DNA from: CAXTSE01 sp035554115
GTDB taxonomy: Bacteria > Actinomycetota > Actinomycetes > Actinomycetales > Microbacteriaceae
Reading direction: 5' to 3'
Assembly (NCBI GenBank): GCA_035554115.1
Contig: DATMIW010000003.1
Location: 1 to 47,505, forward strand
Length of the DNA stretch: 47,505 nt
Under the pieces are notes generated by a model. The model saw only the letters and a program-made list of their open reading frames with translations, was not told where the DNA came from and made no database searches. Position numbers and translations under genes: made by a program. Positions within the stretch are counted from its first letter, which is position 1, and the number at the start of each line of letters is the position of its first letter. Below are positions 21,290 through 28,500 of this stretch, in pieces.

Positions 21290-21313
21290 AAAAGGTAATA
21301 TAGATTACCTTTT
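21290..21313 (-). promoter_or_regulatory. Operator/promoter of the MNT-HEPN operon
   Basis: Perfect 10-bp inverted repeat AAAAGGTAAT (21290-21299) / ATTACCTTTT (21304-21313) with a 4-bp spacer. It touches the start codon. On the minus strand it contains TATATT 7 nt before the ATG, a good -10 for a leaderless mRNA. Binding by the HTH domain of the downstream protein would block the promoter. Confidence 0.7.
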
Positions 21314-21325
21314 GCGCGAATGCTA

Positions 21326-21368
21326 GATCTCGACAGACTCGACCACCGATCTCGATGGGCTCGACCGG
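21326..21368. repeat. Two tandem copies of the dispersed short repeat
   Basis: Copies at 21326-21346 (two mismatches to the 20190 copy) and 21348-21368 (more degenerate) fill the gap between the MNT gene and the DUF4916 gene. Confidence 0.7.
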
Positions 21369-21376
21369 TGCGGGAG

Positions 21377-21934
21377 TTAGCCGAGGACTCCCACCGAGGC
21401 GAGGGCGGCCCGGAGCAGCGTGCCCCGGCCTCCCTCCATTTCTGCGTGGACCGCAGGCGACGACGCTTCGGCGGGCGTCATCCACGTGAGTTCGAGGGCG
21501 TCGGTTCGCGGTTCGAGCGTGCCGGTCACCGGCACGACATAGGCCAACGCGACAGCGTGTTGGCGTTCGTCCACATAGGCGCTGAGGCCCGGGATCGGGA
21601 AGTATTCGGCCACCTGGAACGGCACCGGCGACGTCGGCAGAAGCGGGAATGCCATCGCCCCGAGGTCCTTTTCGAGGTGGCGGAAGAGCGCATCGCGGAT
21701 CGTTTCGCCATACATGACACGGCCGCTCACAAGGGTGCGCGTGATGGAACCTTGTGCGTTCGCCCGCAGGAGGACGCCGACGCTCGTGACCACGCCCATC
21801 CCGTCGACGCGCACCGGCACGGCTTCGACATAGAGGAGCGGGATGCGGCGCCGCACATCGTGCAGCTCTTGCTCAGACAGCCACGCCGAATTCGGCTCGT
21901 CGGGAATCGGGTCGGGGGTGCCCACAGAGCTCAT
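21377..21934 (-). CDS. NUDIX hydrolase-like protein (DUF4916 family)
   Basis: A 185-residue actinobacterial protein that begins WLSEQELHDVRRRIPLLYVE after a short Pro-rich lead. Its central LVSGRVMYGETIRDALFRHL corresponds to the NUDIX-box region, but the classical Gx5Ex7REUxEExGU pattern is incomplete (GETIRDALFRHLEKDLG), as in the DUF4916 group. Catalytic activity is therefore uncertain. The start is the ATG at 21934. It is divergent from the esterase gene. Confidence 0.82.
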   Translation of the reverse strand: MSSVGTPDPIPDEPNSAWLSEQELHDVRRRIPLLYVEAVPVRVDGMGVVTSVGVLLRANAQGSITRTLVSGRVMYGETIRDALFRHLEKDLGAMAFPLLPTSPVPFQVAEYFPIPGLSAYVDERQHAVALAYVVPVTGTLEPRTDALELTWMTPAEASSPAVHAEMEGGRGTLLRAALASVGVLG

Positions 21935-22024
21935 GCTCCATTGTTACCCACGCCGAGGCTCGCGCGGGCGCTCCACAGGCATACGCGCCGGTGGACCCGC
22001 GGATGCGTCGCGTAGCGTGGTTGC

Positions 22025-22672
22025 ATGACTCTCGAAATCGATCCGGATGCCGTGCTGTGGAACACGCCTACTGACGAACGCGAGGGGCGGCCGCTACTCG
22101 TCGTCATGCACGGCCGCGGCAGCAACGAAGCCGACCTCTTCGCTCTGGCCGAGGAACTGCCCGCGGAATATGTGATCGCGTCAGTGCGCGCGCTGATTCC
22201 TGAAGGCGGCGGATGGTCGTGGTGGGCAGCCGGGGGTGCGAATGTGTCGGGCGACCCGGATCCCGAAAATGTCGATGCTGCGGCAGCGGCCGTACTGACC
22301 TGGCTCGACGCTCAACCCTTCACGCCGTCGATGGTCGGCACTCTCGGCTTCTCGCAGGGCGGCGTCATGTCGGTTCATCTGCTGCGCCGCCAGCCTGCGA
22401 GGATCGCGTTCGCGGTGAATATCGCCGGATATCTGGTGCGAGGGGAACAGGCATCCGATGCTCTGCTCGAAGCACGCCGCCCGCCGGTTTTCTGGGGACT
22501 CGGAGCCGCCGATGGGCTCTTCACCCCTGAGGTGATCGCCCGCACCCAGCCGTGGCTCGACGAGCACACCACCCTCGAGGCCCACGTGTATGACGGGCTC
22601 GGTCACACGATTTCGCGCGACGAGCTCAACGATGTTGTTGCGTTCCTACGGGCTCGGCTCGAAACGAACTAG
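22025..22672 (+). CDS. Phospholipase/carboxylesterase family alpha/beta hydrolase
   Basis: A 215-residue esterase of the PF02230 type. The oxyanion region LLVVMHGRGSNEADLFALAE is near residue 25, the nucleophile Ser lies in LGFSQGGVMS (GxSxG, about 107), the acid is probably in the GAADGLF segment (about 160) and the His is in DGLGHTIS (about 197). It should hydrolyse short acyl or aryl esters. The ATG lies 6 nt after TAGCGT, a leaderless-type start. It ends convergently with the MetE-like gene, and both stop codons use the same palindromic CTAG. Confidence 0.88.
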   Translation: MTLEIDPDAVLWNTPTDEREGRPLLVVMHGRGSNEADLFALAEELPAEYVIASVRALIPEGGGWSWWAAGGANVSGDPDPENVDAAAAAVLTWLDAQPFTPSMVGTLGFSQGGVMSVHLLRRQPARIAFAVNIAGYLVRGEQASDALLEARRPPVFWGLGAADGLFTPEVIARTQPWLDEHTTLEAHVYDGLGHTISRDELNDVVAFLRARLETN

Positions 22673-23832
22673 CGCCAGAGGCGTTCGCTGGCCAGCCGGG
22701 CACCCTCGGTGAGGGCACGCAACTTCGCCCACTGAATCGTCGGGTGTACACGCTGCACGTACGGCCCCTGGGCGAAACCGCAATCCGTTCCGGCGATCAC
22801 GTTGTCGCGACCAACGATTTCGGCCAGACGCACAATGCGCTCAGCGACCAGTTCGGGGTGCTCGACGACATTCGTCGTGTGGGCGATGACTCCGGGAACC
22901 AGCTTGCGGCCCTCCGGAAGCTTCACGTCTTTCCAGACCTGCCATTCGTGCTCATGACGCGGATTCGCCTGCTCGATCGCGTACTGCGAGACCGGCACCC
23001 TCAAGATCAGGTCGGCGATATCGGCGAGAGGCACATCGCCCGTGTGCGGTGCGTTCCAGCTGCCCCAGCACACGTGGTATTTCGCACGCTCAGCCGGAAT
23101 GCCGTCGAGCGCCCGAATCAGGGCCTCGATGCGCAGCTCGGCCCAGTCGCGGTATGCCGAAAACGGCTCGTGGGGCATCATCGTGTCGTACATCGTCGCC
23201 AGGTAGGCGTCGTCAATCTGCACCATGAGGCCTGCGTCGACGATCGCGCGGTATTCGACATTCAGCGCATCGGCCATGGCGAAAACGAAATCCTGCTCGG
23301 TGGCGTAGTACTCGTCTTCGCGAATGGGGACCACGCTCGCGGGAGCCACAACGGGCAGGAAGGCGTCGGTCACATCCACTTCGGCGAGCCCCGCCTTGAG
23401 GTCGGCAATGTCACGCTGCAGAGCCGGGAGCCCGGTGTATGTGATTGGCCCGGTACAGACCCAGTTGGTGATGGTGCCGGTGAAGCCCTGAGACTTTTCG
23501 TAGTCGTCGTAGAACTCGGGGAAGGCCTGCTTGTCGGTGCCAGGGAGAACGTTGTGCCCGATTTCACTGGGCGGCGGCGTGCGCTGCTCGAAACCGCCGA
23601 TGCGGTCGCGAATGTAGCGGGCCCAGCTGAGGGTCTTGCCGAACTCGCCGTCGCTGACCACGTCGATCCCGGTCTCCGCCTGCTGGGCGACAACATCGAC
23701 GACCGACTTACGCAGTGTCGCGTCGAACGTCGCCTGGTCAACCGGGGTGCCCGCATCTCTCGCCCGGAGCACGTCAACAAGCTCCGGAGGCCGGATCAAA
23801 CTGCCGACGTGGGTTGTCAAAATGCGGCTCAT
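22669..23832 (-). CDS. Cobalamin-independent methionine synthase-like (MetE C-terminal family) protein
   Basis: A 387-residue TIM-barrel protein corresponding to the catalytic C-terminal half of MetE and lacking the N-terminal half. Visible elements are ILTTHVGSLIRP, VVSDGEFGK, the zinc-ligand pair HVC in YHVCWGSWN (about residue 252) and the later Cys in GTDCGF (about 348). It probably transfers a methyl group to or from a thiol, but the donor may differ from methyl-folate triglutamate. The ATG at 23832 has GGAGGA upstream; a longer frame to 24099 overlaps the divergent gene. It adjoins amidohydrolase genes, which suggests a catabolic rather than biosynthetic role. Confidence 0.85.
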   Translation of the reverse strand: MSRILTTHVGSLIRPPELVDVLRARDAGTPVDQATFDATLRKSVVDVVAQQAETGIDVVSDGEFGKTLSWARYIRDRIGGFEQRTPPPSEIGHNVLPGTDKQAFPEFYDDYEKSQGFTGTITNWVCTGPITYTGLPALQRDIADLKAGLAEVDVTDAFLPVVAPASVVPIREDEYYATEQDFVFAMADALNVEYRAIVDAGLMVQIDDAYLATMYDTMMPHEPFSAYRDWAELRIEALIRALDGIPAERAKYHVCWGSWNAPHTGDVPLADIADLILRVPVSQYAIEQANPRHEHEWQVWKDVKLPEGRKLVPGVIAHTTNVVEHPELVAERIVRLAEIVGRDNVIAGTDCGFAQGPYVQRVHPTIQWAKLRALTEGARLASERLWR

Positions 23833-23902
23833 GGGTCCTCCAAGGTCAGACCGCCCAGCGTACTGCGTCGCGCACAAGTCCTGGCCGCGATGGCAATGGT
23901 GG

Positions 23903-23931
23903 TTGTTCCGCCATCCACTCTGGGATAGGAC
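23903..23931 (+). promoter_or_regulatory. Promoter of the paired amidohydrolase operon
   Basis: TTGTTC (23903-23908) and TAGGAC (23926-23931) are separated by 17 bp, ending 6 nt before the ATG at 23938. The mRNA would be nearly leaderless. It lies in the 105-bp divergent region shared with the MetE-like gene. Confidence 0.5.
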
Positions 23932-23937
23932 TGACGA

Positions 23938-24693
23938 ATGAGCGAACCCGGTCGAGTGGTCGATGCGCACGTCTATCCCATCGACATCGATGGCGGTCCG
24001 CAGCTGTCTGCTGTCGCGGCCGTCGCTGAGTTCCTCACGGCCGAGCGACTGGACGACGTCGTACTCGTCTCGCGGGACCTTGAACTGCTCCGCACTCATG
24101 TGGCTGCGTCACCCCGTGTCCACGGCATGTTGTGGGTGGACCCACGGCGCTCTGCGGATCTCGAATCAGCCGAGCTCGCTCTAGACGAGCGATCCGTCGT
24201 GGGGCTCAAACTGCATCCGGGCCTCGACGGCATTCACCCGGACGACCCTGCCACGCACGCTGTCTACGACCTTGCGTCGCGCTACGGGGTACCGGTTGCG
24301 ATCCATTGCGGGACTCCATCGGGAAGCCCCTTCACGCTGCCGTGGGCCATCGAGCGAGCCGTCGTTCGCTATCCGACCGTGCGATTTGTCCTCGCGCATA
24401 TGGGGTACTGCGTCTTCGAGTTTCATGAAGCCGCGATGCAGCTCGCGGAACGCCGTGAAAACGTATGGCTCGACATCAGCGGGATGCCGCACAACTGGCG
24501 CGTGCGCGAAGCCGTCGATCGCGTCGGTGCCGAGCGGGTGATCTACGGCTCGGCGGCGCCGTGGCACCACCCGCGCCTGGAGCGCGAGAAGGTGCGCAGG
24601 AGCGACCTGACTCCTGAGGAGGCGAGGCGCATTCTCGGCGAGAACGCCGCGGAACTCTTCCTTGAGTCACCCACACGGGAGGCGGACCGGTGA
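23938..24693 (+). CDS. Amidohydrolase-2-like TIM-barrel protein with degenerate metal site
   Basis: A 251-residue member of the amidohydrolase-related superfamily. The N-terminal metal motif HxH reads HVY (VVDAHVYPI), and the C-terminal GSDxP motif reads GSAAPW, so two metal ligands are replaced. Other motifs remain: GLKLHPG, IHCG and LAHMGY. The 265-residue partner downstream keeps all ligands, so this copy may be a pseudoenzyme or structural subunit. Its stop overlaps the partner's GTG by 4 bp. The substrate is unknown. Confidence 0.82.
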   Translation: MSEPGRVVDAHVYPIDIDGGPQLSAVAAVAEFLTAERLDDVVLVSRDLELLRTHVAASPRVHGMLWVDPRRSADLESAELALDERSVVGLKLHPGLDGIHPDDPATHAVYDLASRYGVPVAIHCGTPSGSPFTLPWAIERAVVRYPTVRFVLAHMGYCVFEFHEAAMQLAERRENVWLDISGMPHNWRVREAVDRVGAERVIYGSAAPWHHPRLEREKVRRSDLTPEEARRILGENAAELFLESPTREADR

Positions 24694-25487
24694 TCTTCGA
24701 CGCGCACGTGCACCCCTTCGAGAATTTCTTCAGCAGGCGTCGTCTGTCGTCGCCGGGCTCGAATCTAGGAAAGCCCGAAGACCTGCTCCGTCTGATGGAC
24801 GACGTCGGCATGGCCGGGGCGATGGTGCTCGGTCGCGACCCCCAGCAATTGGCGAGCTACGTCGAACAGGTTCCCCATGCATACGGCTTGTATTGGTCGC
24901 CGCCTCCAGGCCCGCCGATACCCGGTGAGCCGTCAACCCTGGAGACGATTAACCGGGTGCTCGATCACCCCAAGATCGTCGGTATCAAATTGCATCCGCT
25001 CGTCGACTCGTTCGACCCGTCGTCACCGATGATGGACGGGCTCTACGACCTGGCCCGGCAGCGAGACGCGCCGATCCTTCTGCACACCGGCCACGAATAC
25101 ACCTCCGTACCGTGGCTCATCGGCGACGCCGCCCGTCGGCACCCTCAGACGAGATTCGTCATGGCGCATATGGGGCTCATGACGATGGCCTATGTCGACG
25201 GAGCAATCGAGGTGGCAGAAGAACTCGCGAACGTCTCGGTTGACATTTCGGGCATGCCATTTCTCTGGAAGATTCCGGAGGCCGTCACCAGACTCGGAAG
25301 CCATCGAATTTTCTATGGATCCGATGCGCCCTTCTTCACGCCGCAGATCGAAATTGAGAAGGTCAGGATGTGCGGGGTCCCGGAGGCTGTGCAGGAGCGG
25401 ATTCTCGGACAGAACGCTGTCGACTTTTACCTCGGAGGGCTAGACGTTCTCGGCGTTGACGAGAACTTTGTCGCGCGCCCAGCTTGA
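24690..25487 (+). CDS. Amidohydrolase-2 family metal-dependent hydrolase or decarboxylase
   Basis: A 265-residue TIM-barrel hydrolase with intact metal-binding motifs: FDAHVHPF, IKLHP, LLHTGH, MAHMG and FYGSDAPF. Family members hydrolyse lactones or amides or decarboxylate aromatic and muconate-type acids. It begins at a GTG overlapping the stop of its degenerate paralogue (about the same length and motif order), which suggests a hetero-oligomer. It follows in the same operon and lies next to a divergent MetE-like gene. Confidence 0.87.
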   Translation: MIFDAHVHPFENFFSRRRLSSPGSNLGKPEDLLRLMDDVGMAGAMVLGRDPQQLASYVEQVPHAYGLYWSPPPGPPIPGEPSTLETINRVLDHPKIVGIKLHPLVDSFDPSSPMMDGLYDLARQRDAPILLHTGHEYTSVPWLIGDAARRHPQTRFVMAHMGLMTMAYVDGAIEVAEELANVSVDISGMPFLWKIPEAVTRLGSHRIFYGSDAPFFTPQIEIEKVRMCGVPEAVQERILGQNAVDFYLGGLDVLGVDENFVARPA

Positions 25488-25539
25488 CGCCTGATTTCGC
25501 GATCGACGCGATGACAGTGCCCCGAGGCAGGATGGGGAG

Positions 25540-28500
25540 ATGGCACTCGAGCGCTTCTCCCCCGCGACGCGGGAGTGGTTCACGGGAGCGTTCGCGGCAC
25601 CCACTCCTGCACAGGTCGGGGCGTGGGAGGCGATCTCGTCCGGACAGCATGCGCTGGTGGTCGCGCCTACCGGGTCGGGCAAGACGCTGTCCGCATTCCT
25701 CTGGTCGCTCGACAAGCTGCTATCGGCACCGGTGGTCGAGCCTGTCGAGACCAAGGGACGCACGCGCGTGCTCTACATCTCGCCCCTCAAGGCGTTGGGC
25801 GTCGATGTCGAGCGCAACCTCCGATCTCCGCTTGTGGGAATCACCCAGACGGCTCGTCGACTCGGCATCGAACCCCCGGTAATTACGGTGGGCGTGCGCT
25901 CAGGTGACACATCGAGCGCCGATCGACGGATGCTGCAGCGGGAGCCCCCCGACATCCTGATCACAACTCCCGAATCGCTGTATCTGATGCTGACCAGTGC
26001 CGCACGCGAGACTCTCGCGGGGGTCGAGTCGGTAATTGTCGACGAGATCCACGCGGTCGCGGCGACCAAGCGCGGCGCACACCTGGCGGTGTCGCTCGAG
26101 CGACTGGATGCGATGCTCGAGACCCCGGTGCAGCGCATCGGGCTGTCGGCAACCGTGCGGCCGATCGACGAGGTGGCGCGTTTTTTGGGCGGGCGGACAC
26201 CCGTCACAGTCGTGCAGCCACCCGCCGCGAAGACATTCGACCTGCGAGTTGTCGTGCCCGTTGAGGACATGACGGAGCTGGGGGTGCGGCAGGCCAACCC
26301 CGTGCCCGCCGGGCCGGGCGAACCCGAAGAGACCGGGCTGCAGAGCGCGGGATCGATCTGGCCACACGTGGATCAGGCGATAGTCGACGAGGTACTGCGG
26401 CATCGCTCGACAATTGTGTTCGCGAACTCGCGACGGCTGGCAGAGCGGCTGACAGCGTCGCTCAACGAGCTGTATGCGGAGTCGGAGCCCGAGTCGATCC
26501 TTGCGCGCGCACACCACGGCTCCGTGTCCAAAGAGCAGCGCGCACTGATCGAAGACGACCTCAAGTCGGGGCGCCTGCGCTGCGTTGTCGCTACCAGCTC
26601 CCTCGAACTCGGGATCGACATGGGCGCCGTCGACCTCGTCATCCAGGTGGAGTCTCCCCCGAGCGTTGCGAGTGGTCTCCAGCGGGTCGGTCGTGCAGGA
26701 CACCAGGTGGGCGAGATTTCGAAAGGGGTGTTGTTCCCTAAACACCGCGCCGACCTTCTGCACACGACTGTCGTGAGCGAGAGGATGCGGACCGGACTGA
26801 TCGAGGCCATCTCGATCCCCCAGAATCCCCTCGACATCCTCGCCCAGCAGACTGTCGCCGCGGTGGCCCTCGATGTCCTTGAGGTGGAGGACTGGTGGGA
26901 GACGGTGCGCCGCAGCGCACCGTTCGCCACCCTGCCGCGCTCAGCCTTCGAGGCGACCCTCGACCTGCTGTCGGGGCGCTACCCGAGCGACGAGTTCGCC
27001 GAGCTTCGACCGCGCATTGTGTGGGATCGCGTGGCCGGCACGATCGCCGGCCGTCCCGGCGCGCAACGCCTCGCCGTCACAAGCGGCGGAACGATCCCCG
27101 ACCGCGGCATGTTCGGTGTGTTCATCGTCGGGTCATCTGATGCCGCGGCCGGGGGTGGCGGCCGCCGGGTCGGCGAGCTCGACGAAGAGATGGTCTACGA
27201 GTCCCGCGTGGGCGATGTTTTCGCTCTCGGTGCAACGTCCTGGCGTATAGAAGAAATCACCTCTGACCGGGTGCTCGTCAGCCCGGCCTTCGGTCAGCCC
27301 GGTCGCGTGCCGTTTTGGAAGGGCGACGGGCTGGGGCGACCGGCAGAGCTGGGGAAGGCGATCGGCGCGTTCACGAAAGAGCTGGCCGCGGGGTCCGGAG
27401 TCGACAGCCGACTGGTGGAAGCCGGTCTCGACCCCTGGGCAGTCGACAATCTGAAACGCTTTGTGGCCGAGCAGGAGGCGGCCACCGGGACGATCCCGAC
27501 CGAGTCGACCCTCGTGGTGGAGCGGTTTCGCGACGAACTGGGCGACTGGCGGCTCGTGCTGCATTCGCCCTACGGGATCCCTGTCCACGCGCCGTGGGCG
27601 CTCGCGGTGTCGGCGCGGATCCGCGAGCGGCTCGGAGTTGACGGCTCGGCCATGGCCGGCGACGACGGCATTGTCGTGAGGCTGCCCGACACCGAGGCCG
27701 ACCCACCCGGGGCGGAGCTGTTCGTGTTCGAGCAGGACGAGTTGGAAGCCATCGTCACAGCCGAGGTCGGCGGCTCAGCACTCTTCGCATCCCGCTTTCG
27801 GGAATCCGCAGCCCGCGCCCTGCTGCTGCCGCGCTACAACCCCGGTCGCCGGTCCCCGCTGTGGCAACAGCGGCAACGCAGCGCGCAGCTGTTGGAGGTG
27901 GCGCGCAAATATCCGAGCTTCCCGATCATTCTCGAGACGGTGCGCGAGGTGCTGCAGGACGTCTACGACCTGCCCGCGCTCGGTGCCTTGGCCGCCGACA
28001 TTGCGACCCGCCGCGTGCGACTGGTCGAGGTCCAAACCGAATCGCCGTCGCCGTTCGCGCGAACCCTGCTCTTCGGGTATGTCGCGGCCTTCATGTACGA
28101 GGGCGATTCGCCGCTGGCCGAACGTCGTGCCGCGGCGCTGTCACTGGATCCGACCTTGTTGGCCGAACTTCTTGGCCGAGCCGAACTGCGGGAACTACTC
28201 GACCCGGCCGTGATCACGCAGACCGAACTCGAGCTGCAGCGACTGGCCCCCGATCGCAAGGCGAAAGGGCCCGAAGGACTCATCGATCTGCTGCGGCTGC
28301 TCGGGCCGATGTCCACGGCTGAACTTGCCCTCCGCTGGTTGAGTAGCGCTCCAGAGGAGGGCGTATCGAAACCATCATCGGCGGATGAGACGATCGGTTC
28401 GGATACGCCGCCAGCGGCGCCTACTCAAGCGGCGGAAGCGGAGGCGCTGCTCGACGAGTTCGCGCGCGCAAACCGGGTCCTGCGGGCGACGATCGCGGGC

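Noticed and set aside
22669..24099. Longer start for the MetE-like protein (476 residues)
   Set aside because: The extra 89 residues are antisense to the divergent amidohydrolase gene and its promoter; the ATG at 23832 has a good ribosome-binding site.
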